Shown here: positions 11,839 to 21,290 of the stretch, piece after piece
Layout: each line of letters starts with the position of its first letter
Numbering within the stretch: the first letter of the stretch is position 1
From: Phytophthora sp. 'mugwort'
Taxonomy: Eukaryota; Oomycota; Peronosporomycetes; Peronosporales; Peronosporaceae
Reading direction: 5' to 3'
DNA length: 64,000 bases
Assembly: GCA_033558025.1 (NCBI GenBank)
Contig: JAUCEF010000010.1
Span: 2,133,001 to 2,197,000, forward strand
Program-made: the position numbers and the translations under genes
Notes under the pieces: model-generated
The model's input: the letters and a program-made list of their open reading frames with translations, nothing else
Told to the model about the DNA's origin: nothing
The model's database searches: none

Positions 11839-12230
11839 CTATGTCGTCGGGACGGCGCGAGAACAGCGGGCGCGGGTGTAGCAGTGGACACGCGCAAAAA
11901 CTCGGCAGGGTGGTTCAGGACCTCCAATAGCGGTGTTGCGGGGACAAGTCGACATCGATTCCGACAGGATCTCAGGCAAGTTGTCGATCAAGGCGACGGA
12001 TGGAGCAGCCTGTGTGATCATCGCCATAGTGATCGCGTGGAAAGGGCAGGTGACGAAGTGGGCGTCCGAGAACAACGAGATCCTCTTCGGACGTTTCATG
12101 CAAATGAAGCGCCTGAAGAAGATACCCGCGGCGTCGGCGAAGATGTTGTGCTTGCGGACAAGCGACAAATCCGCGCTTGCCCAAACCAGGTACCGCAGCA
12201 GACACAGCACCGTAGCGTCGTGGTAGCCAC
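11839..12230 (-). pseudogene. Possible tyrosine-recombinase transposon fragment
   Basis: The minus-strand ORF contains a block reading RPKRISLFSDAHFVTCPFHA followed by an ITQAAP.VALIDNLPE segment. This resembles the CPxHAxAxA region upstream of the catalytic domain in oomycete Crypton/DIRS-like recombinases I recall. The catalytic R-H-R-Y residues are not seen. The equally long plus-strand ORF (11740-12237) lacks any motif and is probably its shadow. Confidence 0.35.
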
Positions 12231-12576
12231 TAAGTGAACTTGCGTTCTGATACAAATACAACATCAATAGTTCTCAAATCGCCTTTTGAGCACGGTGGTG
12301 CTTTGCTGACCACCTTCCATATCGTTGCATACAGAAGCTGTCGAGTGCCTTCGCCATGCTAAGCAACTTCGGTTCGACACACAATGTGTCGCTGCACGTG
12401 GGGGAGAGCTTAAACAGCCACATATTACTCTGTCTATAAGATTGCATCACGTATTTTAAGTTAGTGCCTGCCCTCCTTACCCTCGTTAAATACAAGATAC
12501 ATACAACATGTCCAATACAGCTACAAAACACTTGCATGAATCATCATGTCCAATTCATTGCTTAATATAGTCAAAC

Positions 12577-13515
12577 TCAACATGCTCTCTCCGTACGAAT
12601 GCATTGAACGCCTTGATGTTCCAGAACCCCCTCGATGGGGTTGAGCATCAGACTGTATGGACCTAAGCGCAGGACAACGAGCTTGTTCAGGTTCACAAAG
12701 CCGTCAGCAGCAAGGTACTCGCGCGCCAATTTCTCCACCTCGCTGTGCGCAGGTGCGTTATCCGTCACGCTCACCACCTTCACCGGCTGCAGCTTCTCGT
12801 ACTCCTCCGACTGGAGCGCAGCCACAAAAAGAACGGTCATGAACCGCGCGTTCTCCTGCTTCTTGACGAAGCCTTCACGGGTCCGCAGCAGCACCAACCC
12901 AGACCCACTCGACGCTCCACCTTGGACGTGCAGTTGTTGCATTTTGACCGCTGAAGCTGGACAACAGTGCGCTCACCAATGCGAGACCAACCTTCGTTTC
13001 TAGATAAATATAAATTAAAGCTAGTCTCGTTTTGAAAAACCACCATGTTACCCTTTTCTTGATGTGCTTGTTCAGCTTGGCAGCGTACGTCTTTCGCTTC
13101 TCCTTATTGACGTTTGAATTCATCGATACCTTCTCAATGCGCAGGCCCTTTGTCGAGTACAGCATACCCTGGAGCCTGCGATGCACGGAAGCCACGCTCA
13201 CGACGAGGCCAAGATCTGCGCAGAGGCGGTCGCAAAGCTGCTCAAGCGTCGTGCGGCAGTCCTCGTCGATCAGCTCCTCGAGCTTGCTCATCACTTCCAC
13301 CGTCAATTTGACGGAACGAGGGCGTTAACCGCCTCGCTGCTTGGGTTCTTGGCTGGCTGCGAGGACAGCCCGCCATACAGTGGAATAGTTTTGGCATTGG
13401 CGGCGGCCACCTCCCTCCCTTTCTTGCCTTCTTGGAAGGCGCGGACGACGCGAGTCTTTGCCTGGGCTCTCTCAACGGAGATGCTCTTCTTGGAGGGCTG
13501 TGATGCGGACGGCAT
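12577..13515 (-). pseudogene. Tc1/mariner-type transposase, frameshifted but nearly full length
   Basis: Reading on the minus strand from ATG 13515, the N-terminus (SKKSISVERAQAKTRVVRAF) resembles a helix-turn-helix domain. A second frame (13306 on) carries TLEQLCDRLCADLG, VASVHRRLQGMLYSTKG and NVNKEKRKTYAAKL, the usual pre-DDE region. A third frame (12942 on) carries VVSVTDNAPAHSEVEKLA with the second catalytic Asp and GPYSLMLNPIEGV with the terminal N-P-I-E block, so the DDE core is readable. The first catalytic Asp near the FFKT region at about 13040 is not intact. At least two frameshifts separate the parts. Immobile. Confidence 0.75.
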
Positions 13516-14084
13516 TTTCGGAAGTGAGTTTAATGCATGGAGAACGGGAGCTTGCGTTGGATGGTTGGTGGGGAAGGCGGCTCCTATTCGTGCCAATCAC
13601 TGGTGCAAGGCAGTTTGCAGTTTGCTCGAAAAGTGAACCCATCGGATTTGCAAAACACGAAAAACACACTTTTTGCGTTACTACCCAAAATCCTTTTTGC
13701 ATGAAAAATTTGTGACTTGGGCTGGAAATGGTGTAGCTCCGTAAATTATAATACTTAAGTACCGTATTTGAGCTCTTCGACATCAGACAGAGGTTCTTCG
13801 TGTCGCATCACTGTATTCGACATCATCGCCGCACACTGACGTTAACTACCCAAAGTGACTCCTGCAGGCTGGACTACACTGACAGTGCTACCCTATCACC
13901 ACTAACGTTTCCGTCTCGTTGGCGCCAGCAACAAAGATTCCGCTGGAACTTCTGCTAGTCGATCTGCGCTGTTGTCCGCCCATGTGACACTTCACGCATC
14001 CATGTTCACTCGATTACTCATAGTGTTCATGTCCGACCCCTTTTGCGGTCGCGTCGATCGTACTGTAGTGGGAAATACTTGTAC

Positions 14085-14100
14085 TTCACTTTCAAATTGT
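14085..14100 (+). promoter_or_regulatory. Oomycete Inr/FPR-type core promoter of the glutaredoxin gene
   Basis: TTCACTTTCAAATTGT closely follows the Inr plus FPR consensus of Phytophthora start sites. It lies 62 bases upstream of the ATG, a typical 5' UTR length. Confidence 0.5.
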
Positions 14101-14161
14101 CTTTGGAGACCACAAGACCAGCAGCCAACTATTACTACAGCTACACCCCAAGCAGACCAAG

Positions 14162-14476
14162 ATGGTGAGCGCCAAGGAAATTGTGGAAGCGCAGATCGCC
14201 GCGTCCCCTGTCGTCGTGTACAGTAAGAGTTACTGTCCGTACTGTGCGAAGACCAAGACGCTGCTGACGGGGCTGGGCGCCAAGTTTGAGGTGGTGGAGC
14301 TGGACCAAATCGCAGGGGGCAGCGAGCAGCAGGACGCGCTCGAGGACCTGACGGGCCAGAGCACGGTGCCCAACGTATTCGTGGGTGGCAAGTCGATCGG
14401 CGGTAACTCGGACGTGCGCAAGCTCCACAAGGCGGGCAACTTGGAGCCGCTGCTGAAGAACAGCAGCGCCCTATAA
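14162..14476 (+). CDS. Dithiol glutaredoxin
   Basis: A compact 104-residue class I glutaredoxin, which reduces protein disulfides and glutathione mixed disulfides using glutathione. The active site CPYC is at residues 25-28, preceded by VVVYSKSY. The cis-proline TVP motif (68-70) and glutathione-contacting IGGNSD motif (79-84) are in register. Length and lack of a leader fit a cytosolic enzyme. The single-exon frame is intact. The start agrees with the core promoter 62 bases upstream. It is adjacent to two peroxiredoxin genes, giving a small redox cluster, although each gene has its own promoter. Confidence 0.95.
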   Translation: MVSAKEIVEAQIAASPVVVYSKSYCPYCAKTKTLLTGLGAKFEVVELDQIAGGSEQQDALEDLTGQSTVPNVFVGGKSIGGNSDVRKLHKAGNLEPLLKNSSAL

Positions 14477-14905
14477 GGCGTCTAACTTATACTGTAGACG
14501 AAGAGATCGGATGCGTCAAGCTTTGGTTCTTCCTAAACCACATTAATGATTAAGCCAACTAAACTCCTTGTGTTTTGAGCACCGTACTGTCGATGATAGC
14601 GCCCAGAGGCCAATAAAGGTCATGAATAATAGCCTATACAGATTAGAAGCCTGATATCCCAGCGTAATGACGCATATCGGCTGACGTCACCGAAACGGCA
14701 ACCATCGCAGTAGTGCTGTGGATGAACGTCACACAAGTATCAAGCCGATAGTGCCACCTGGCATATACAATCAGATCAAGACGACTCACGACAAAGCAGA
14801 CCAAGAATATGCTGTAAGTTAACTTGTATTGGCTACTTTTCTAGTGCTTGCAGATGCCCATCGGCCATCGTTGGAAGATCATTGATCTTGCACCTACACA
14901 TCCGA

Positions 14906-15502
14906 CTAGTTGGCAGCCTCAAAATACTCCTTGGACTCAGCCACAGTGGGCTTAATCGTCTTCTTGCCCTTCTTCCAGCCAGCGGGGCATACCTCGCCGT
15001 GCTCATCCGTGAACTGGAAAGCCTCCACCAAACGCAGAATCTCGTCCACGTTGCGGCCAACGGGACAGTCGTTCACTGTGCTCTGACGCAGTTTGCCCTC
15101 GCCGTCAATGATGAATAGACCACGGAACGTCGCACCAGTCTCCTCGCCTACGTCGATCAGCACGTCATAGGCTTGCGCGATCTCCTTGTTGAAGTCGGCA
15201 AGCAGAGGGATGTCTAGCTCGCCCAGACCGCCCTTCTTGCGAGGCGTGTTGATCCACGCCAAGTGCGAGAACTTGGAGTCCACGCTGCAGCCCAAGACTT
15301 CGCAGCCCAACTTGCGGAACTCCGCAGCCTTCTCGCTGAACGCGATGATCTCGGTGGGGCACACGAACGTGAAGTCCATGGGGTAGAAGAAGAGCACAAC
15401 GTATTTGCCCTTGTAGTCTGACAGCGACACGGTCTTGAACTCTCCATCCACGACGGCGTCGGCCGTGAAGGCGGGGGCTGCGTGGCGGATCTTGGGGGCC
15501 AT
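14906..15502 (-). CDS. Typical 2-Cys peroxiredoxin (Prx1/TSA1 type), copy 1
   Basis: A 198-residue thiol peroxidase that reduces hydrogen peroxide and organic peroxides with thioredoxin as usual partner. The peroxidatic Cys is residue 48 in [12 protein letters not shown], Arg127 completes the active site, and the resolving Cys is 172 in GEVCPAGW. Both GGLG (91-94) and the C-terminal YF (193-194) are present, the pair linked in eukaryotic enzymes to sensitivity to over-oxidation and to signalling or chaperone roles. I chose ATG 15502 rather than the longer frame to 15568, because a core-promoter match at 15532-15546 lies inside the longer frame and homology with copy 2 begins at this Met. It has Cys67 where copy 2 has Ser. 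Transcribed divergently from copy 2. Confidence 0.96.
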   Translation of the reverse strand: MAPKIRHAAPAFTADAVVDGEFKTVSLSDYKGKYVVLFFYPMDFTFVCPTEIIAFSEKAAEFRKLGCEVLGCSVDSKFSHLAWINTPRKKGGLGELDIPLLADFNKEIAQAYDVLIDVGEETGATFRGLFIIDGEGKLRQSTVNDCPVGRNVDEILRLVEAFQFTDEHGEVCPAGWKKGKKTIKPTVAESKEYFEAAN

Positions 15503-15531
15503 GTTGTTAGTTTGTCTTGACTTTTTCAGTG

Positions 15532-15546
15532 CAAATTCGAGAGTGG
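15532..15546 (-). promoter_or_regulatory. Inr/FPR-type core promoter of peroxiredoxin copy 1
   Basis: On the minus strand CCACTCTCGAATTTG fits the oomycete Inr/FPR pattern and aligns with the equivalent site of copy 2. It implies a 5' UTR of about 30-45 bases and fixes the start codon at 15502. Confidence 0.5.
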
Positions 15547-15559
15547 ATTCTACTTTCCC

Positions 15560-16280
15560 GGTTAGCACTGCTAGCTTAGCAGAGCCTTGTCCGAAGGCGG
15601 CCAGCGGCTGATCTGTGGCTGAGGAGATCCGTTACGGGCCACATACGTGTCACTGCTCTGCAGTGACCTAAGACTATTGAGGGAAAGTAACGAAATGTCC
15701 GGATAGACGAATCAACAACAATAGTGAAATCATCACTTTTGATAACTTTTACTGCATTTAGTTATATCTGTACTGATGTCGTGTCCGCCCATGTGCAACC
15801 TCGTGCAGAGGAGGGCAGGTAGGACAGCGCGTGTTCAAGATCGGGGAGCGCTGCCTTCAGTCCTGCAGACCAACTTCAGCTTACATCTCGCTAGTGAGGC
15901 CGTGCTTCAGTTTGTTGCGGAAGTAGTCTTGCAGCCGGACAGATCGTACCGGTAGGCCAAGGAAAGTGAAGAGGTTGATTGTCACTTTTTAATGCACGAA
16001 GTTGATCACACTAACGCTGCAGATGGCCAACTGCACAGTTAGTAGGCTAGCACATGCTTGTATGGCGCTCCATTCGTAATGTTGATGTATACTATACCGA
16101 TAGCAGTCCTTTATCAAGACTGTTTACCTTGAGTTGACGAGGACGACAAGGATGTGTGTGTCAGGCGCGTGCCTCATCGAAATGGGAGGACACGGTTGTT
16201 CATCTTCACTCTCGTCTTGATCACCTATGCAAAGGGACCAACCAAGTCCGCCCCAAGAGTGTGAAAGATATGAAGCACGG
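15560..16280. other. Intergenic region between divergent peroxiredoxins
   Basis: About 0.7 kb holding both upstream regions. No ORF or repeat of note is visible. Shared regulatory sites could lie here but I could not identify any. Confidence 0.4.
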
Positions 16281-16291
16281 ACCGCAACACA

Positions 16292-16307
16292 GCTCATTCT
16301 CAAATTT
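16292..16307 (+). promoter_or_regulatory. Inr/FPR-type core promoter of peroxiredoxin copy 2
   Basis: GCTCATTCTCAAATTT matches the 16-base oomycete consensus GCTCATTYYNCAWTTT at all but one position. It lies 49-64 bases before ATG 16356 and downstream of the upstream in-frame ATG at 16227, so the shorter protein is the likely product. Confidence 0.65.
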
Positions 16308-16355
16308 GCATTGCAAACCTTAAAGCACCACTACAAGCCAGTACCACAGCTCACA

Positions 16356-16952
16356 ATGGTCCTCAAGATCCGCCACGCCGCCCCCGCCTTCACGGCCGAC
16401 GCCGTCGTGGATGGAGAGTTCAAGACAGTGTCGCTGTCAGACTACAAGGGCAAATACGTCGTGCTCTTCTTCTACCCCATGGACTTCACGTTCGTGTGCC
16501 CCACCGAGATCATCGCGTTCAGCGAGAAGGCTGCGGAGTTCCGCAAGTTGGGCAGCGAAGTCTTGGGCTGCAGCGTGGACTCCAAGTTCTCGCACTTAGC
16601 GTGGATCAACACGCCTCGCAAGAAGGGCGGTCTGGGCGAGCTAGACATCCCTCTGCTGGCCGACTTCAACAAGGAGATCGCGCAAGCCTATGACGTGCTG
16701 ATCGACCTAGGCGAGGAGACTGGTGCGACGTTCCGTGGTCTATTTATCATTGACGGCGAGGGCAAACTGCGTCAGAGCACAGTGAACGACTGTCCCGTTG
16801 GCCGCAACGTGGACGAGATTCTGCGTTTGGTGGAGGCTTTCCAGTTCACGGATGAGCACGGCGAGGTATGCCCCGCTGGCTGGAAGAAGGGCAAGAAGAC
16901 GATTAAGCCCACTGTGGCTGAGTCCAAGGAGTATTTCGAGGCGGCTAACTAA
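16356..16952 (+). CDS. Typical 2-Cys peroxiredoxin (Prx1/TSA1 type), copy 2
   Basis: 198 residues, nearly identical to copy 1. The peroxidatic Cys48 motif, GGLG (91-94), Arg127, resolving Cys172 and C-terminal YF are all conserved, so it should be active. Differences are few: MVLK for MAPK at the N-terminus, Ser67 for Cys67, and Leu for Val near residue 118. The ORF is open back to 16227, but those 43 extra codons are probably 5' UTR because the core promoter match lies at 16292-16307 and copy 1 homology begins at this Met. The inverted pair most likely arose by local duplication; near identity suggests a recent event or gene conversion. Confidence 0.96.
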   Translation: MVLKIRHAAPAFTADAVVDGEFKTVSLSDYKGKYVVLFFYPMDFTFVCPTEIIAFSEKAAEFRKLGSEVLGCSVDSKFSHLAWINTPRKKGGLGELDIPLLADFNKEIAQAYDVLIDLGEETGATFRGLFIIDGEGKLRQSTVNDCPVGRNVDEILRLVEAFQFTDEHGEVCPAGWKKGKKTIKPTVAESKEYFEAAN

Positions 16953-17396
16953 ACAATTTGGTATCATACGCGGTATTCGCACAAAATACATAAGGGTTAG
17001 ATTCAAGAATTGGTTTAGTTGTCGATAAGTGAAGATTTTCGTCCAACCCAGGCGAGCGATAGAACTTTGATGCCATCGCCCAGAAGAATTCGTTGTCGAA
17101 GTTTTCGGTATTCATGGCCCGTTACTATTTATACCAGTAGTACTCGCCGTGATGTGGGTCTACAGTCCTGGAAACACTTTCTTTCAAAAGAAAATTGTGT
17201 TTTTTTGTTAGAACAGGTAGTATCAAAGCGAATTCGTTGAATCAAGGTGTGTTGCCTTCCTCGTTTCCTGCTCATGACGCCCTGCACGAGAATGACCCAT
17301 TTTCCGTAAGTTTGTCATTACGTTATTTCTTGTGATTTTGTACGCGCATTGGATAATGTAGTGCAACGCATTGCCCCCACAGAGTTCCTTATCAGC
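16953..17396. other. 3' flank between peroxiredoxin copy 2 and taspase-like gene
   Basis: A convergent intergenic region; only short chance ORFs, no repeat or RNA gene seen. Confidence 0.4.
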
Positions 17397-18638
17397 TCAC
17401 GAATGGCTACAAGTACGTTCACAGCTACCGGTATGAGGTTCATCCAAGCATAAACATGACATGTGAATAGCGAGCTTCTGACGATCGTTTGCAACTCGTC
17501 GAGCTGGTCCACGCAAGAGCTGCACCTGCACGTCTGGCTCAGCACCAGCACGGCATTGCAATAAGCCCACGCCCATACAAGGTGTCGTGAACGCTGCACC
17601 GAGCTGGAGTCGTCGCGGTTTAGCCCCATCGGTTGCATCATCCACACTTAATGGCGCCGATACGAGTGCGAGTACTCCACCTTCAATCCCAACCCCATCA
17701 TTAATTTCATTCGACTCAGCAAAAGCCTTGCGTAGTCCTCGCTCCAAATCTGCAGACTTAGTCAGCCTCCGAGCCAATGTTCCCACCAAATTACTCCGGA
17801 TAAAATGTTCTCCACGACCTGTGCATGCCACGGCATACGCATTCTTCACCTTGCTTGTCTCACTGCGCTTCCTTTTGCGACCGGTGCTCGCTCTCTTCGC
17901 CGTCACCGACGCATTTGACGCATCACAACCCATTCGAGGGCAGCCTGCAAGTCCCAACCGACCAGGAACCTTGTACGCCACTCCACCACTTGACAAAGCA
18001 GCTGCAACATTCCCCATCGGGTCCATGCAAATCGCTCCAACAGTGTCTAACCGTTCAGCATCGTCTAAGCCTCCATTGGTCTCCACTGCGTCTTGAAATC
18101 GTTGATGCCACTTGTTCCACTGTTTTCGAGTCTTTTTTGTTACTTGGTACTTCTCCAGCTCTTCAGCATCTTCCGTTGCTGTCTCGAGTCCGAAGTCCCG
18201 CGCTAATTGTCGAGCGTGCTCCCCCATAACCACCAGCGGAGGCTCTCGACCGAAAGCAAACGTCGAGCTAGAGTCTCTCGCTTTGACACCTTGAGCCTGC
18301 TCCAGAAGCTTCAACGCCAACGCACTAGGCATCTTCACCCCCCTCACAGCCCCACAGCAACTCACCAAACGCGTTTGGCCGCATACGACGCTAGCCTCGC
18401 ACTCCACATGTCCCTTTTCCGTCAGATTCGCACCAAGGCCGGCATTCGTGAGCGTGCTGTGCTCGAAAGAGTGTAGCAGGTGTACAGCGATTTGCGCGGC
18501 CGTTGGAGGAGAACGGGCGGTGGTAATGACTTGGTGAGCATCATTGAGAGCCGACCGAAGCAGCGATAGGTACGCAGCTTCGCTTGAAGAGCCGTAGCAG
18601 CCAGCGCCGCAATGCACAGCTAGCAGCCAGTCGCTCAT
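17397..18638 (-). CDS. Taspase-1-like threonine aspartase (Ntn hydrolase)
   Basis: A 413-residue member of the asparaginase-2 (Ntn-hydrolase) family. It starts with LLAVHCGAGCYG (residues 5-16), carries STLTNAGLGANLTEKGHVEC at 61-80, and has the autoproteolytic site LDTVGAICMD with Thr199 as the predicted nucleophile, then GNVAAALSSGGVAYKVPGRLG. This spacing and sequence fit taspase better than ordinary isoaspartyl peptidase. A basic pre-cleavage segment (TKKTRKQWNKWHQR, 167-180) and a second basic cluster (KRASTGRKRKR, 248-258) could be nuclear localisation signals. In animals taspase cleaves nuclear regulators; the oomycete substrate is unknown. The last 50 residues look unlike the family and may reflect an unrecognised intron or divergent tail. 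Confidence 0.85.
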   Translation of the reverse strand: MSDWLLAVHCGAGCYGSSSEAAYLSLLRSALNDAHQVITTARSPPTAAQIAVHLLHSFEHSTLTNAGLGANLTEKGHVECEASVVCGQTRLVSCCGAVRGVKMPSALALKLLEQAQGVKARDSSSTFAFGREPPLVVMGEHARQLARDFGLETATEDAEELEKYQVTKKTRKQWNKWHQRFQDAVETNGGLDDAERLDTVGAICMDPMGNVAAALSSGGVAYKVPGRLGLAGCPRMGCDASNASVTAKRASTGRKRKRSETSKVKNAYAVACTGRGEHFIRSNLVGTLARRLTKSADLERGLRKAFAESNEINDGVGIEGGVLALVSAPLSVDDATDGAKPRRLQLGAAFTTPCMGVGLLQCRAGAEPDVQVQLLRGPARRVANDRQKLAIHMSCLCLDEPHTGSCERTCSHS

Positions 18639-18785
18639 AACGTGCTAAATAGGGTATACTTGTACAAATAGCGCTATATCTTGTTAAGTTACTTAACGTA
18701 AGTATAAAAATGTAACTTACTTAATAAAATAATACCGCGCGACAATGCTTTACCAATGTATTATTTGGTGCATTGTGCTGCTGCT
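18639..18785. other. Short intergenic spacer with a potential hairpin
   Basis: Between the cytosine deaminase stop and taspase-like start. AAGTTAC (about 18687) pairs with GTAACTT (about 18711) and could form a small stem in the deaminase 3' UTR or the taspase promoter. No function assigned. Confidence 0.25.
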
Positions 18786-19223
18786 TTAAACACCGATGTC
18801 CTCGTTCCAGAGCTGCGGCTTGTCGTGAATGAAATCTTCCATGAGCTTCACACACGTCTCGTCCTGTAGCAGCTTGACGTTGACTCCACGCGAACGCACA
18901 TACTCCTCGGGCCCCTGGAACGTATTGTTCTCGCCCACGATGACCGACGGGATCTTGTAGAGCAGCACGGCGCCGCTGCACATATCGCACGGACTCAGCG
19001 TCGAGTAGAGTGTGGCGCGCGCGTAATCGGCGGCCGTGAGTCGTCCGGCGTTCTCGAGGCAGTCCATCTCGGCGTGCAACACGGCGCTACCACGCTGCAC
19101 GCGGCGATTGTGTCCGCGCGCGACAATTTTGCCGTCGATCACGAGCACGGAGCCGATGGGGATGCCACCCTCGCGCAGGCCCTTTTTGGCCTCGTCGATC
19201 GCAGCCTGAAGGAACGGGTCCAT
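18786..19223 (-). CDS. Cytosine deaminase (yeast FCY1-type)
   Basis: A 145-residue zinc-dependent enzyme predicted to convert cytosine to uracil in pyrimidine salvage. Zinc-binding motifs are complete: H50-A51-E52 (VLHAEMD), with Glu52 as proton shuttle, and PCDMC with Cys79 and Cys82. The GIPIGSVLVIDGKIVARGHN start, VIVGENNTFQG segment and WNEDIG C-terminus match the fungal cytosine deaminase subfamily rather than tRNA adenosine or cytidine deaminases. Full length, single exon. An Inr-like GTCATTTTC lies at 19268-19276 on the minus strand. The family is mainly fungal and bacterial, so an ancient transfer is possible but untested here. Confidence 0.93.
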   Translation of the reverse strand: MDPFLQAAIDEAKKGLREGGIPIGSVLVIDGKIVARGHNRRVQRGSAVLHAEMDCLENAGRLTAADYARATLYSTLSPCDMCSGAVLLYKIPSVIVGENNTFQGPEEYVRSRGVNVKLLQDETCVKLMEDFIHDKPQLWNEDIGV

Positions 19224-19605
19224 GATCTTATTTGGTCGTTAGCTTCTTGGTCTTGGAAGGCGAGGAGGAAAATGACGCTGACGCCCACCACTCGACTGAC
19301 GTCGCAGTAGTAAAGACGACGACGAAGTTTCGATGTGTGATGCGTGTCAGGGACTGGACCGCGTGTTGCAAACACGCTCGGATCCCCTGAATATGGTTGC
19401 AGCGACCTTGCCCAATTCAAATGAAAGCATTTTACAAGGCAAGTATGTTGGCACGCCCGCTGGTGTGTGGTTTGTGTACAGATGATTTTTATTAGATCGG
19501 AAAAGATGTGTGAGCGAGGCTCCCGTTAAGATGGTGGGTGGTTGAAGCTGGGCCACTTTGGAAGTTACCCCCTCGATCATCAATCTCGACAATTTTGTTT
19601 AGGCC

Positions 19606-21264
19606 ATGACGACGTCTACTTGTCAACCGGCAGAGCTCATCGCTCCGCACATCTTCCAGAAGCTGCTGGAGTATCAGAGCTCTGTGGCACTGACCTCGTC
19701 GGGCGACGAGTCCCTAGAGTGGACGTATGCGGCATTGCTGCATCGGGCGCTAGAGCTGTCTGACGAGCTGCTGAGCATGCTGCCGAAGAGCGAGGAACAG
19801 CCTCGCGTCGCGATGCTCGGATCTCGTGGCGCGTCGTATCTGATCATTCAGTGGGCCATTTGGCTCGCGGGGGGCATTGCGGTACCCCTGCACCCAGCAC
19901 ATCCGGCAGATGAGATGGACTACCTTGTGTCGGACTCGGGCTCGGTGCTGCTGGTTGCCAACCAGTCGTTCACCGCACCGGATTCGAAGCTGAAGGAGTA
20001 TGTGGCGGGGCTCCCGACGAGGATGAACGTGAAGGTGATAGTGAGACCGGATGATGTCGAGGAGGGCGACGACAAGGAGCTGTCGAGTGAGCAGAAAAAG
20101 GAGGTACGGCAGTGGCTCGAATCGCGCGACTACAGCAAGGCTGGCGCATACATGGTATATACGAGCGGTACGACAGGCCGTCCCAAAGGTGTAGTGACCA
20201 CGCATGCGGCTTTGACGGCGCAGATCAGTGATTTGGTGACTGCATGGGAGATGTCCAGCAACGACCACTTGATCCATTTCTTGCCGCTACATCACGTTCA
20301 CGGCATCCTCAACAATCTGCTGTGCGTGTTATATGTCGGTGGGTCTGTGGAGTTCCTGCCATTCGCGAAACCTTCTCTCATCTGGTTTGAACTGGGCGAG
20401 GCTGCGAATACAAAGCGTCCTGTGTCGATGCTCATGGCAGTGCCGACAGTGTACATGAAGCTGCTGGAAGATATTGAGAATCAACCCCAAGGTGATCCGA
20501 AGGTTCACAAATATCTCGCAGGCGCACGGGGTCTGCGTGTAGCAATCAGTGGATCCATGGCGTGCCCCTTGTCGATTCTGAACCGCTGGGAAAGCCTGAC
20601 TGGACTGCGCCTTCTGGAGCGCTACGGCATGACAGAGCTGGGCATGGTACTGACGAATCCGCTGGATGGCGACCGTCACCTGGGATACGTTGGTAATACC
20701 TTCCCCAGTGTGTCCGTGCGAGTGGTCGATCCCGATACTGAGTCTGAGCTGCCACTTAGCGAGGAAAAGGAAGGCGAGTTGCGCGTCAAGGGACCGTCAG
20801 TCTTCCACGAATACTGGAAGAAGCCGGAGGCAACTGCCAAGGAATTTGACGCCGATGGTTGGTTCAAGACGGGTGATATCGTCCAGTACAGTAACGAACT
20901 TAATAGCTTCCGCATCCGTGGTCGAGCGAGCGCTGACATTCTCAAAACAGCAGGCTACAAGGTGTCGGCTTTAGACGTCGAACGCGTGCTGCTGACCCAC
21001 CCGCAAGTGCTCGAGTGCGCTGTCTTCGGCCTACCGGACGAAACGTGGGGGCAGATCGTGGCAGCTGTTATTCGCTCGAACGTTAAGGGCGACGAGGTTG
21101 GTCAGCAGACTTTTTCCCCGCCTCTGTTGGAGTTCTCGAAGGAGCACCTTGCGAACTACCGTGTCCCGCGCAAGTACATCTTCGTCGACGAGATTCCTAA
21201 AAATGCGATGGGCAAGGTAAACAAGAAAGCGCTGGCCAAGATCTATTCGGAAGAAAAAGTTTAG
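19606..21264 (+). CDS. AMP-forming acyl-CoA synthetase, ACSF3/MatB (malonyl-CoA synthetase)-like
   Basis: An intact 552-residue adenylate-forming enzyme of the ANL superfamily. The phosphate-binding loop YTSGTTGRPKG is at 185-195, the A5 motif RYGMTELG at 339-346, the A8-type GWFKTGD at 418-424 followed by RGRASADILKTAGYKVS (438-454), and the A10 lysine at 537 in GKVNKKAL. HFLPLHHVHGI near 224-234, the Met-rich RYGMTELGM and the overall layout resemble malonyl/methylmalonyl-CoA synthetases, which activate malonate with ATP and CoA. Substrate remains an inference. No clear PTS1 is present and the N-terminus is not a strong mitochondrial presequence, so location is uncertain. It starts 382 bases from the divergent deaminase gene. 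Confidence 0.88.
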   Translation: MTTSTCQPAELIAPHIFQKLLEYQSSVALTSSGDESLEWTYAALLHRALELSDELLSMLPKSEEQPRVAMLGSRGASYLIIQWAIWLAGGIAVPLHPAHPADEMDYLVSDSGSVLLVANQSFTAPDSKLKEYVAGLPTRMNVKVIVRPDDVEEGDDKELSSEQKKEVRQWLESRDYSKAGAYMVYTSGTTGRPKGVVTTHAALTAQISDLVTAWEMSSNDHLIHFLPLHHVHGILNNLLCVLYVGGSVEFLPFAKPSLIWFELGEAANTKRPVSMLMAVPTVYMKLLEDIENQPQGDPKVHKYLAGARGLRVAISGSMACPLSILNRWESLTGLRLLERYGMTELGMVLTNPLDGDRHLGYVGNTFPSVSVRVVDPDTESELPLSEEKEGELRVKGPSVFHEYWKKPEATAKEFDADGWFKTGDIVQYSNELNSFRIRGRASADILKTAGYKVSALDVERVLLTHPQVLECAVFGLPDETWGQIVAAVIRSNVKGDEVGQQTFSPPLLEFSKEHLANYRVPRKYIFVDEIPKNAMGKVNKKALAKIYSEEKV

Positions 21265-21290
21265 CTGTCGATCGTTGGTGGATGTGCAGG

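Noticed and set aside
11740..12237. 165-codon plus-strand ORF
   Set aside because: The antisense frame carries the recombinase-like motif, so this is most likely its shadow.
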